Shown here piece after piece: positions 26,931 to 34,707 of a DNA stretch of 64,000 bases. Both the position numbers and the translations under genes were made by a program. The notes beneath the pieces are model-generated. The model did not search any database and was not told the DNA's origin. It saw only the letters and a program-made list of their open reading frames with translations. Within the stretch, counting starts at the first letter, position 1; each line of letters begins with the position of its first letter. Source of the stretch: Verrucosispora sioxanthis (GTDB lineage: Bacteria > Actinomycetota > Actinomycetes > Mycobacteriales > Micromonosporaceae); assembly GCF_010560025.1 (NCBI RefSeq), contig NZ_SAIY01000001.1:992001-1056000 (forward strand). Direction: 5' to 3'.

Positions 26931-28252
26931 CGCCGTTGCCCCCCTTGCCTCTCGGCCCGCCGAGTGAGGTGGTGACCTTCCTCGCGGTCGTCGTCGTGCA
27001 TCAACCGGTCCCACTGCCGCCAGAACTCCCGGGCTGGAAGCTCGTCGGTGGTCTCGGGGACCTCCTTGGCCATACCGCGTGACAGGTCCGAGTGGCGGAG
27101 CGTGCGATTGAGGTAGCCCCGTTGACAGGACTCGATGATCTCGATGTCGTCGGGGGTGGCGAAGCCGGCGGGACCGAGGAAGGTCAGGTAGTGACTCTTA
27201 CGAAGTTCCCGAATGTCCGGATCCTCGTCCTGGGGGGCCAGCGCGACTGAGGTGATGGACATCTGGCCGGCGCTGACCGGGTCGATCTTGCGGATGGTGA
27301 TCCCGATGGCGTCGATGATCATCAGGTTTGGGAAGATCATCAACGCTCGGTTGGCGCCGGTGATCCGTTGGGCGCGTTCGGCGCCGAACCGTTCGACGAA
27401 CCGGGCGGCCGTCGCCTCCATCCGTGACCTGACCTCGGGAGGAAACATCGGCGTCCAGTAGGCGAGTGGCCGGGCTGCCGCCGGGACCAACTCATTGGCG
27501 CCGTGCCCCCGGCCGAGAGCGCGGGCGAAGCCGCCTCGTCGTCGCGGTGCCATCGTCCCGAGCGACTCGATGTAGCTCACGTAACGCTTGTGCAGGGCGC
27601 GGAAATGGTAGATGTCGACGCTGTTCTCCATCATGAGCTTCCAGTTGGCCCGAGCCCCGTGCAACTGCGCGCCTTGGATCACCTCCATTCCTACTTCGGA
27701 CTGGTCGGCGATCAGATCGAGGTACTCCGTCGCGCCCGCCAGATGCTCGGTCAAGGTGAGTGGCTGCTCAGGATCGAAGGTCGCGAACACGAAACCCCGG
27801 TAACTGTCGCTACGGTGCCGCGCCAGGCCGAAGTCGGACTTGCGGAAGCCTGGGCCGTACCCGTCCGGGAGCGGAACCCCGACCAGGTCACCCTGATTGG
27901 AGAATGTCCAGTCGTGGTAAGGGCACCGGAACGATCTGGCCTGCCCGGTCGACTGCGAGCAGATCAGAGCCCCGCGGTGCGGGCAGCTGTTGGCAAGAAC
28001 TCGAATCACCCCGTCGGAGCCGCGCGCCATGACCACCGGGCGCCCTCCGACGTCACGTGACACATAGGAGCCCAGCTCGGGCACCTCCGATTCGTGCCCG
28101 ACGTACAACCAGCAGCGATCGAAGATTTTGGTAATCTCCTGTGCGGCCACGTCGTCGTCGGTGTAGGCCCGGCGGTCCACCCGGAACGACAAATTCTCAG
28201 GATCGTCGAACACGATCTGGCCGTCCACCGGCCGCTGCAGTTCTATCGTCAC
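26927..28252 (-). CDS. Aromatic-ring-hydroxylating dioxygenase, alpha subunit (Rieske non-heme iron)
   Basis: A 441-residue catalytic subunit. The Rieske [2Fe-2S] ligands are C90/H92 (CPHRG) and C110/H113 (CPYHDW). The mononuclear iron site lies in N210-x2-D213-x2-H216-x4-H221. Such enzymes add O2 to an aromatic ring to give a cis-diol, or catalyse related hydroxylations. No ferredoxin or reductase gene is nearby, so electrons must come from elsewhere. The GTG at 28252 overlaps the stop of the GT1 gene as GTGA. Order: GT1, alpha, beta, gap, CMD, unknown. The native substrate is unknown; the GT1 link suggests a secondary metabolite rather than plain catabolism. Confidence 0.92.
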   Translation of the reverse strand: MTIELQRPVDGQIVFDDPENLSFRVDRRAYTDDDVAAQEITKIFDRCWLYVGHESEVPELGSYVSRDVGGRPVVMARGSDGVIRVLANSCPHRGALICSQSTGQARSFRCPYHDWTFSNQGDLVGVPLPDGYGPGFRKSDFGLARHRSDSYRGFVFATFDPEQPLTLTEHLAGATEYLDLIADQSEVGMEVIQGAQLHGARANWKLMMENSVDIYHFRALHKRYVSYIESLGTMAPRRRGGFARALGRGHGANELVPAAARPLAYWTPMFPPEVRSRMEATAARFVERFGAERAQRITGANRALMIFPNLMIIDAIGITIRKIDPVSAGQMSITSVALAPQDEDPDIRELRKSHYLTFLGPAGFATPDDIEIIESCQRGYLNRTLRHSDLSRGMAKEVPETTDELPAREFWRQWDRLMHDDDREEGHHLTRRAERQGGQRR

Positions 28253-29415
28253 TGCTCCCCCTTTCGCTGTAGCTTCTCGCTCATGCTGCCGACTATTTCT
28301 GCCGTGCGCGCGGCGGAATTACCGCATTCGGGCTGCGCCGCGCGCAGCCGCGCCCGATAGTCCCGGCCGGGATCAAGCAGATCGGTCACAGCGTCAGCGA
28401 CTGCCTGTTCTGAGACGTCGGCCGGCTCCAATGCCGTCCCGAAGCCCGCGGTTTCCACGAAGTACGCCTGGATAGGCTGATCCACAGCTAGCGGGATCAC
28501 CAGCATCGGTGTCGCCGCCCGGATCGACTCCGCCACCGAGTTGTAGCCGCCATGGGTGATGAACACGTCGGCGCGCTCAAGCACCTCACGTTGGGGCACG
28601 TACGGGGCGGTAAGCACGTCGGCGGGCAGCGCGAGTTCCTCAGCGAGATCTCCCACCGCGGCGATCACCTGCGCACCGGTCTTCACCGCCCCCATGATCA
28701 CCGTGCGTAGGAGTTCGGGCCGCCTGAAAAAGATCGTGCCGAAGGAGACGAACACCAACGGCCGGCCGGGGTCGATCTCCTCCAGGCCGGGAAAGGCGAC
28801 CTCGTCGCCGCGGATACCTGCCGCGCCCGGCAACCCGACCAGCTGCACGCCGTCGTCGGTGACCGCTTCATCCCCGACGAGCGAGGGAATCGTCGGCATC
28901 ACGTTGAGAATTGGCGAACGCGCCGAATGCGTCCGGGTCGACCACAACACCCCGCGCCTGGTCAGATAGTCGCCAACCTGTTCGTCGTACAGCCAGCGAC
29001 CTTGCCGACGCTCCTTCGGGCATACTCCGCCCAGGTTCGCCCAGATCATCCCGTACGGCACACCGGACGCCTGGGCCCCCGCCATCGCTGCCGCCAATAC
29101 CGGCAGCGAATCGAGCAGCGCGAAGTCCGGCTGCGTCGTTCGGAGCGCATCAGCCACCTGGTCCGCCAGCGGTGACGATTCGAGCATCGGACCGATCTTT
29201 GCCGGATCGTCGCTCCACGGCGCCATCTGGACCTGCCCGACCAGGTGGACCTCCGCCGCGCCCAGGGCCTGGCGACGCTGCTCGCCGAGTACGCCACCGT
29301 CCGCCGACACCAACAGCAGCACAACCTCGTTGCCGGCGGCTTGGAGCGCATTGACCACCGGAATGTACGGGTTGAGGTGGCCATGCTGAGTCGTGGTGAG
29401 GAAGGCGATGCGCAC
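28249..29415 (-). CDS. GT1-family (UGT/MGT-like) glycosyltransferase
   Basis: A 388-residue GT-B enzyme of the macrolide/antibiotic glycosyltransferase group. It starts VRIAFLTTTQHGHLNPYIPVV, and the donor site reads ITHGGYNSVAES...PMLVIPLAVDQ. The GTG at 29415 has GGAG five bases upstream; a longer reading to 29496 has no support. These enzymes move a sugar from an NDP-donor to a small hydrophobic acceptor. It heads the Rieske operon by a 4-base overlap, so the same molecule is probably both oxygenated and glycosylated. No deoxysugar synthesis genes are present. Confidence 0.9.
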   Translation of the reverse strand: MRIAFLTTTQHGHLNPYIPVVNALQAAGNEVVLLLVSADGGVLGEQRRQALGAAEVHLVGQVQMAPWSDDPAKIGPMLESSPLADQVADALRTTQPDFALLDSLPVLAAAMAGAQASGVPYGMIWANLGGVCPKERRQGRWLYDEQVGDYLTRRGVLWSTRTHSARSPILNVMPTIPSLVGDEAVTDDGVQLVGLPGAAGIRGDEVAFPGLEEIDPGRPLVFVSFGTIFFRRPELLRTVIMGAVKTGAQVIAAVGDLAEELALPADVLTAPYVPQREVLERADVFITHGGYNSVAESIRAATPMLVIPLAVDQPIQAYFVETAGFGTALEPADVSEQAVADAVTDLLDPGRDYRARLRAAQPECGNSAARTAEIVGSMSEKLQRKGEQ

Positions 29416-30297
29416 TAGATCTCCGATCCATGGGGAAACGAACAGGCCGACTCGGATCTGGGCCTGAATCAGCCACACCGGCCACGAATGCGCCACCCGG
29501 CTTTAAGCGACGAGTCCAGAGCCGCGACGCACGAGCGGCAGAACTGCGCCCGAAGGCGCGCGGGACCGGCAGGCTAGAAAGCCATCGACGTCCAAATACT
29601 GGTATGAGGCTCTACGCAATCCCCAACGCCATTGTGGGGATCCGGACCTGTCTACGTTGACTGAGGAAACAACCTTGCAACAAAGGGCTTACCGGCCGCA
29701 CCGAGGCGACTCCGGAAAGTGTGCCGGATGGCATGATCAGAGTCAATGCTTGACGTGTCAGTACACCCACAACGCCGCTGAGCTTGCCATAGTCCGCTTC
29801 CACCCCTCAGCAGGCAGGACCGGTTGCTCGGCAGCGAAGTCGTGGAGGTGCAGACTCATAACCCTTCCGGCCGAGTCGTCGGATTTCGTGCGATGGTGTC
29901 GATGAAGTTTGAAATGTCGCCTTGGCCGAGCTATGAGGCGTGGTCTCCGGTTAACCGGTGCCGGCTCGCGGACGAGGTCCTTGCCAGAGATTCCCCGCCG
30001 TTCGATAGCAGCCTCTCCCCGCCCTTTTCCGATACCGCGACGCGCAGTGCACACGCTGCGGGACGATTTCGTGCTCGGTCAAACAAGGAAGCCGACTATG
30101 AACGCCACTGTCACGTGCGCGGCGCGCACCGCCCACGATGCCGAGCCCCGGACCGCGTATGGCTGAGCCGGCAAGCCTGAGTTTCCCCCGCATCCATACA
30201 GTGGTTACGTACTCCGGCAACCGCAGGGTGGCGATCGGCGGTCAGGCTGGTTGTGTCTGGCGGGGGTGTCAGGCGGTTTCGTGATTGTTCGGGCTGT
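29416..30297. other. 882-base region, mostly non-coding, lower GC
   Basis: This is upstream of the GT1 operon and should hold its promoter. Composition is patchy and less GC-rich (29560-29760). A short dyad (ATCCCCA at 29619-29625 with TGGGGAT at 29635-29641) sits about 205 bases from the GT1 start. Frames here lack GC3 bias and ribosome sites, except a 22-codon one listed separately. It looks like decayed accessory DNA. Confidence 0.4.
30098..30166 (+). CDS. Possible 22-residue peptide
   Basis: The ATG at 30098 is preceded by AAGGAAG six bases upstream, a strong ribosome site for an otherwise empty region. The frame reads MNATVTCAARTAHDAEPRTAYG and stops at TGA. There is one Cys and a C-terminal Tyr-Gly. 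It is too short for composition tests. It could be a leader or small peptide gene, or chance. Confidence 0.22.
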   Translation: MNATVTCAARTAHDAEPRTAYG

Positions 30298-30573
30298 TCA
30301 CGAAGTCTCCTCGTTCCCGATCGCCGTGGCGGTTCTGGCTCGGTAGGCGTGGGTGCGGGCGGGCCACCCGAGGAACGGGTCAAACAGTGAGGCGGTACCA
30401 CCCGCCTCACTGGGATTGAGCCGGTGCAGGTCATCGATCGCGTCGTGCAGGCAGCTGGCCAGGTAGAGGAACAGGCTCACCGGGCTGTCCCGGTACTCGG
30501 CCGCGAGGGCGAGCTTCGCCGCGCCGCACGGCCACGGCTGACCGCACCGCCGGCAAAGCCACAGTGGCCGCAT
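30298..30573 (-). CDS. Small PWPC-motif protein (often annotated 'flavin reductase'-like)
   Basis: 91 residues. RPLWLCRRCGQPWPCGAAKLAL..EYRDSPVSLFLYLASCLHDAIDDLHRLNP and FLGWPA match a small actinobacterial family commonly found beside XRE regulators and variously labelled flavin reductase or hypothetical; no flavin site is evident. The three clustered Cys (CxxC and PWPC) could bind metal. The ATG at 30573 is inferred from family length; AGGA lies ten bases upstream. A remnant of an XRE-type regulator lies next to it on the other strand, matching the usual partnership. Confidence 0.6.
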   Translation of the reverse strand: MRPLWLCRRCGQPWPCGAAKLALAAEYRDSPVSLFLYLASCLHDAIDDLHRLNPSEAGGTASLFDPFLGWPARTHAYRARTATAIGNEETS

Positions 30574-30696
30574 TGGCAGATGTTCCTGCCGGAACACGGC
30601 TGCACCATTCGCTCGGGCCGGGCCCTGGTCCCGGTCGCCGGTCACCGGCGGCCGGCTTCCCGGACCTGCCGCTCGAACAGTTGACGCCAGGCATGG

Positions 30697-31185
30697 GTGA
30701 GCAGTGGTGGATCAGCCGGGCGAGTCGTTTGTGGCATATGGCCCTCGGTGGTCAACGTTTGTCGCCATAGACGGTCGGCTTTCGAAGCCGACGCCGCAGC
30801 GACCCAGCTCGGCGCCGACGACAACCACGTGTGGACCGCCTTCGGCCCCACCAACGTGTCGATCCACAAGACGACCGTGGCGATGGAACTCGGCGACGTG
30901 CAACGCGCCATCGCCATAGGTACCCCACTCGATACCGGTGCCCTGCCCATCGAGCGGCAGGTCCGCCACGCCATCGAGACCGCGCGAGCGCTGGCGCGCT
31001 GGAACTGCATCGACGACGCCCTCGGCGCGCTCTTGGACGCGGAGGTCATCGGCCCAGACCAGGTGCGCTACCACCGGCTCTCCCGCGACCTCGTCCGGGA
31101 CATCCTCATCCGCCCCCGGCCGCCCCGTCTGGCCGTCGAACTCAGCGAACGGATGGGCGTCCGGTCGGGTGGACCACGCTGGTAG
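30697..31185 (+). pseudogene. C-terminal remnant of an XRE-family regulator (TPR-like tail)
   Basis: From about 30776 the frame reads AFEADAAATQLGADDNHVWTAFGPTNVSIHKTTVAMELGDV...RQVRHAIETARALARW...ALLDAEVIGPDQVRYH. This is the C-terminal helical region of large actinobacterial XRE-HTH regulators. No helix-turn-helix or first 200-250 residues are present; the first 26 codons (from GTG 30697) look unrelated. It is a truncated, probably non-functional gene next to its usual small partner at 30298-30573. Confidence 0.6.
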
Positions 31186-31191
31186 CCGTGG

Positions 31192-31869
31192 TCAGATCAG
31201 CCGGCTCGTGTAGCCGGCCGCCACCAGTCGCTCATAGGCAGCCCGGACCTCGTCCGGCATCTCCTGTGGGATCGCGAACCCGCGCTCGGCGTACACCTCG
31301 ATCCGCTGGGTGTCGCCGACCAGCATCTCCACCACCCGCCGCGGGTCACCGATATTGCGCACGTAGTCGTCGAGTGCCAACGGGTTCGACGCGCAGACCA
31401 CGTCTACCTCCGGCCACATCAGCCTGCACGTGGCGTACGCCCGACGCTGCTGGTACGGCCGCGACATGATCACCACTGACCGCACCGGGATACGCCGTTC
31501 GGCCAGGAGCTGCCGGGAGTACTCCAGGTTCTGGGCGGTGTTCGTGGCCCGTAGTTCCACGAGAATCGAGTCCGCCGGCACGCCCTGCTCCATCGCGTAT
31601 TCGCGGTAGTGCACGGCCTCGCCGCGAGGGAACCGCTCCACCGTCGTCGGCGCGTTCGCCCCAGTGAACACGATCCAGGGAAACAATCCCTCGTGGAACA
31701 GGCGCGTCGCGATCACCGCGACGCCAAGGTCATGGCTGCCCAGTCCGATCCCCACGTCACACGGCCGCAGCTCGTGGCCCATGTCGTGGTAGCGCCACAG
31801 CGTCTCCACATCGACACGGATCTCGTCGGGGATCGACTCGGCCGGCGACGCCGCCGGGCGCTGATTCAT
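31192..31869 (-). CDS. YdcF-like (DUF218) family protein
   Basis: A 225-residue single-domain DUF218 protein. CDVGIGLGSHDLGVAVIATRLFHEGLFPWIVFTGA, then EAVHYREYAMEQGVP..SILVELRATNTAQNLEYS and VVIMSRPYQQRRAYAT, follow the family motif order. The binding site for a nucleotide-like ligand is suggested by the Gly-rich first strand and the Asn-rich NTAQN motif. No membrane helix, unlike SanA. The ATG at 31869 is taken; a TTG at 31872 is adjacent. Cellular role unknown. It follows the antitoxin-like gene by 22 bases on the same strand. Confidence 0.75.
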   Translation of the reverse strand: MNQRPAASPAESIPDEIRVDVETLWRYHDMGHELRPCDVGIGLGSHDLGVAVIATRLFHEGLFPWIVFTGANAPTTVERFPRGEAVHYREYAMEQGVPADSILVELRATNTAQNLEYSRQLLAERRIPVRSVVIMSRPYQQRRAYATCRLMWPEVDVVCASNPLALDDYVRNIGDPRRVVEMLVGDTQRIEVYAERGFAIPQEMPDEVRAAYERLVAAGYTSRLI

Positions 31870-31891
31870 CAACAGATACCAGGCAGGACCG

Positions 31892-32098
31892 TCACCGCAG
31901 CCCTTCTTCGGATCGGCCCAGTGCCGCCAGGCCCGCCCTCGCTACCTCCAGCGGCACGACAGCGGCGACCGTTTCATCCTGCTCGCTGAGGTAGACGACC
32001 TGTCCCTCACGAACACTCCGCAGCAGCTCAGGCAGCAGTGCCGAGACCGGGAGGTCATCCGGCGTGGCGTAGGTCCGGTCCGCACTGGGTTCCCTCAT
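31892..32098 (-). CDS. Phd/YefM-like antitoxin, no partner toxin seen
   Basis: 68 residues. ATPDDLPVSALLPELLRSVREGQVVYLSEQDETVAAVVPLEVARAGL has the N-terminal DNA-binding half of Phd/YefM antitoxins (beta-strand, helix, GxxVYLSxxxxxVAAVVP). No RelE, Doc or VapC-like toxin gene is adjacent: the next gene is DUF218 and the previous is NUDIX. Probably an orphan antitoxin left in a decayed element, or a small transcription regulator. The ATG at 32098 has only a weak GGCGG upstream. Confidence 0.6.
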   Translation of the reverse strand: MREPSADRTYATPDDLPVSALLPELLRSVREGQVVYLSEQDETVAAVVPLEVARAGLAALGRSEEGLR

Positions 32099-32169
32099 GC
32101 CGCCAGCGTAGGGGTTGTGCGGCGACGGGGCGACGCTGGCTCCAAGCAAGGATGCTCTGCCCAAGCTGC

Positions 32170-32610
32170 CTACACCGAGAGCAGTGCCTCCTTGTTGGAG
32201 GTGATGAACTCGGTCAGCCCCTCCGGCTTGAGATCCACCGCAGGCAGCTTCTCGATCGTCACTCGATCGAGCTGATAGTCACCACGCAACGGATCATCGA
32301 ACTCCGGCCCGCTTCGAGTAGCCTCCCGCAGCTCAATTAGCCGACAGGCGAAGAAGTGCTGGACAGAAATACCCTCACCAGCCGGGACGGTGAACAGGAA
32401 CACCTGGGCGAACCGATCGGCCGAGGCACCAAGTTCCTCCAGCAGCTCCCGACGAAGCGCAGCCTCCAGAGAGGCATCCGTCGACTCCACACCACCGCCC
32501 GGCGTGGTCCAGTACGGCGCCTGGCCGGACTTGGTCCGCTTGATCAGCACGAGACGGTCGTCCTCATCCAGCAGAATGGCCCGCACCGACCTACGCACGA
32601 TCCGACGCAC
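32170..32610 (-). CDS. NUDIX hydrolase
   Basis: 146 residues. The Nudix box runs GGGVESTDASLEAALRRELL then EELG, with catalytic REL-L-EE intact. The N-terminal strand VRAILLDEDDRLVLIKR is typical. It hydrolyses a nucleoside diphosphate linked to some moiety X. The GTG at 32610 has GGGGG six bases upstream; longer readings would run into the tRNA-derived repeat. NUDIX genes are common cargo of actinomycete integrative elements, and this one sits 99 bases inside an att-like repeat, so element origin is plausible. Confidence 0.82.
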   Translation of the reverse strand: MRRIVRRSVRAILLDEDDRLVLIKRTKSGQAPYWTTPGGGVESTDASLEAALRRELLEELGASADRFAQVFLFTVPAGEGISVQHFFACRLIELREATRSGPEFDDPLRGDYQLDRVTIEKLPAVDLKPEGLTEFITSNKEALLSV

Positions 32611-32709
32611 GACCAACCCCCATCCACGCCCGAGACGCACTGGCAGCAACTCACCCCGTTGATCAAGGGTCTGTCCGCTGGCACCGCACCGCGTTCCACC
32701 GACACCGGC

Positions 32710-32853
32710 CCGGTCCAACGGCTCCCGAGCACCCACCGAGCCACCAGCCACCACCGCCGTACGCGAAAAAGGCCCCGACCGGCAGAGTTCTACCAGGTCA
32801 GGGCCTTGCTCGTTGGTGCGCCGCCAGGGACTCGAACCCCGAACCCGCGGATT
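32710..32853. repeat. 144-bp direct repeat, copy 1 (tRNA-Lys 3' end plus terminator), att-like
   Basis: It matches 37131-37274 with three mismatches in 144 bases and a constant offset of 4421. The right 40 bases (32814-32853) are the tRNA-Lys 3' half including the CCA; the match stops at the anticodon loop (ATTCAGAGG instead of ATTAAGAGTCC). The left part is the downstream terminator. Upstream of 32710 weaker similarity continues. It is the expected product of site-specific integration or duplication at a tRNA gene. Confidence 0.9.
32769..32807 (-). terminator. Hairpin of the tRNA-Lys terminator, duplicated copy
   Basis: AAGGCCCCGACC (32769-32780) pairs with GGTCAGGGCCTT (32796-32807), 11 of 12 positions. 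Since only half a tRNA precedes it, this copy has no gene of its own. Confidence 0.6.
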
Positions 32854-33081
32854 CAGAGGCGGCGTTGATCAGTGCTCTCCCGTCTCTTCAGGTCTTACCG
32901 GTCCACGCGCTGGCTGGCTTGCCCGTTTGTGCCAAACCGATGTATCCCCCGGTCCAGTCTGAGCGAGCCGGTCCATGGCGGCCGAGCACCCAGGGAGCAC
33001 CACCGTGACGCGCCTCGGGTGGGCTGTCGGCGTGGCGTCGTCCGTTGATGCGGAGCGACGTGCCGGGTGAATGCGCCCGGC

Positions 33082-33741
33082 CTACCCCGGCCAGTTGGCC
33101 AGGTAATCGTCAAATGGAACGTCGTTAGGCCGCTGGCCGCCGATCTCGACGTACCCGTCAATGTCCCGGTCGTACGGTGGACCGACGACGATCGGCATCT
33201 CATGGGTGGAGTGCCGGGCCAGAAACCGCCAGGCCGCCCGGTTGAGCACCGGCTGCCGGGAGTTGGCCGGAGTCTCCGGACCACCACGGTGGAAGAACAA
33301 CACCCGCCCGTCGGCATCGCGCACCGCATGCCCCAGGCAGAGCCGTTCCCGACAACGGAAACACGCAAGATAGCCGACCTTCGACACATCCCAACCGTTA
33401 CTCGGGTAGTCGGCGAAGTCATCCTCTGGCCAGCCGGCAAGGTAGTCATCGAACTCGATGTCGCCAGGCTCGTCGCCGCCGATTTTGGCGGGCGGCCCGG
33501 GCGGCTCCCACATCTCGTCGTACTCCAGCTGAGAGTCGTAGATCACCTGCAACTGGTGGCCGACGTGTTCAGCGAAGATCTTCCACAACGCCCCCGACAT
33601 CTCCCGCGACTGACTGTGGTTAGGCGCATTCGGGTGCGCGTAGGCGAAATAGATGATGTCGTCCCACGAGTTACGCACCGGCTTGCCGAGAAAGAGGCGG
33701 ACTCGTCGGCAGAGGCAGAACAGGCTGGCGTCTATCCCCAC
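33082..33741 (-). CDS. Unknown protein made of two tandem copies of one ~95-residue unit
   Basis: 219 residues. Unit 1 (about 8-105) and unit 2 (about 126-219) align throughout: FCLCRRVRLFLGKPVR with CFRCRERLCLGHAVR; a central W/F-rich helix (ALWKIFAEHVGHQLQVI with AAWRFLARHSTHEMPIV); and IGGDEPGDIEFDDYLAGWP with IGGQRPNDVPFDDYLANWP. Both units keep the CxxC/CxxCR start. I do not know this family. The GTG at 33741 has GGGGGGA about seven bases upstream. It follows a lipoprotein gene by 15 bases, a probable two-gene unit inside the 4.4-kb repeat-flanked segment. A bound metal through the cysteines is possible. Confidence 0.7.
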   Translation of the reverse strand: MGIDASLFCLCRRVRLFLGKPVRNSWDDIIYFAYAHPNAPNHSQSREMSGALWKIFAEHVGHQLQVIYDSQLEYDEMWEPPGPPAKIGGDEPGDIEFDDYLAGWPEDDFADYPSNGWDVSKVGYLACFRCRERLCLGHAVRDADGRVLFFHRGGPETPANSRQPVLNRAAWRFLARHSTHEMPIVVGPPYDRDIDGYVEIGGQRPNDVPFDDYLANWPG

Positions 33742-33756
33742 AGGTTGTCCCCCCGA

Positions 33757-34482
33757 TCAGCCCGGCACGCCCATGCCACGCGCGCCCGGCATCCACAAGC
33801 CCAGCGGCCTTCCGTCCGGAGAACGAAACGCCACCCACACGTTCTGGTAGACGGCCAGCCGTGCATCGGAGCGGTTGCCCCAGAAGCGTTTCATCATGCC
33901 CTCCACAGCCGCCGCGTCGACACCGGGCGCTACTTGAACCAGCAGTTCTCCGTGGTATTGCATGTTGGGTGCCGCATCGCTGAGCCGGCCCGGAAACTGG
34001 TTGGGTTTGCCGGCGAATGTCTTGATCTGGCGTCCCAGCACGAGCTTGCCCGACGCGTCGTAGAACAACACGTCGTATCCCTGGACGTTGTCCCCGGCCA
34101 CCTTCGGCGTCGTCCCGGCCGGCCCGTAAAGGGCAAGTTCCGCGTTCTTTCGCGTCAGTGCCGGGCCGGCCTGCTTGGAGTGCTCGGCAACCAGGGAGTC
34201 GATCGCCGCCTGCAGGTCGGCACCAGAGAGGGCGAGTACTCCTCCGCAGCCGCCACACGCCGCATACGCGCGCCGGGTATTGCGGGCAAGCACCTCGACG
34301 GGATTGACCGGCGCGGCCTCGGGCTCAACCGAGGCGGCCACCTCGCTGGCCGCCGGCGCGGCGGTCGCTGCCGATGGGCTCTGTCCGGCTGGCGGTTGTG
34401 TGCCGCCATCCGTGCCGCAACCGGCCAGCACAACCGACAACACCACCGCAAGAAACGCACTCGCCCCCGTGCGCGAAGACAT
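33757..34482 (-). CDS. Lipoprotein of unknown function, cysteine-rich sensor-like domain
   Basis: 241 residues. A signal peptide ends in lipobox LAGC (Cys22), so the mature protein is anchored outside the membrane. An Ala/Pro-rich linker (to about 75) precedes a folded domain with YAACGGCGGVLALSGADLQAAIDSLVAEHSKQ. Then come strands YDVLFYDASGKLVLGRQI and a tail NVWVAFRSPDGRPLGLWMPG, a layout like a small PAS/Cache sensor or adhesin. GGGGGAGG five bases before the ATG at 34482 sets the start. The upstream gene of the pair with the tandem-repeat protein. Confidence 0.7.
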   Translation of the reverse strand: MSSRTGASAFLAVVLSVVLAGCGTDGGTQPPAGQSPSAATAAPAASEVAASVEPEAAPVNPVEVLARNTRRAYAACGGCGGVLALSGADLQAAIDSLVAEHSKQAGPALTRKNAELALYGPAGTTPKVAGDNVQGYDVLFYDASGKLVLGRQIKTFAGKPNQFPGRLSDAAPNMQYHGELLVQVAPGVDAAAVEGMMKRFWGNRSDARLAVYQNVWVAFRSPDGRPLGLWMPGARGMGVPG

Positions 34483-34695
34483 TTGAACCTCCCCCGTCGC
34501 CAAGAGCCTAGCCAACATGCATCGATCCATGTGTCGGAGCAGGAAGCAGCATGACCAACATGGACGGAGCTAATGACCGTTCACCTCGACGCGGCAGCCG
34601 CGCCCGACCGTGGCTCAGCACATCGGATCTCGGACACAGCTAAACGTCGGTCAACGACCGTCGGTCGCGCCATGTCCTACTGCGCTAACGGCACC

Positions 34696-34701
34696 TAGAG
34701 T
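34696..34701 (+). promoter_or_regulatory. -10 hexamer TAGAGT, likely leaderless start
   Basis: TAGAGT ends six bases before the GTG of the DUF429 gene. With transcription starting about seven bases downstream of the hexamer, the mRNA would begin at the start codon, and no ribosome site is present. Confidence 0.45.
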
Positions 34702-34707
34702 GGTGCG

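Noticed and set aside
29416..30297. Integrase or transposase remnant in the 882-base gap
   Set aside because: No frame shows recombinase or DDE motifs; the short frames lack ribosome sites and coding bias.
32814..32853. Possible second tRNA-Lys gene
   Set aside because: Only the 3' half is present; the anticodon stem, D-arm and 5' acceptor strand are missing, so it is an att-type fragment.
32864..33081. Integrase or excisionase gene just inside the left repeat
   Set aside because: This is where one would be expected, but only short off-frame readings exist and none resembles a tyrosine recombinase or Xis.
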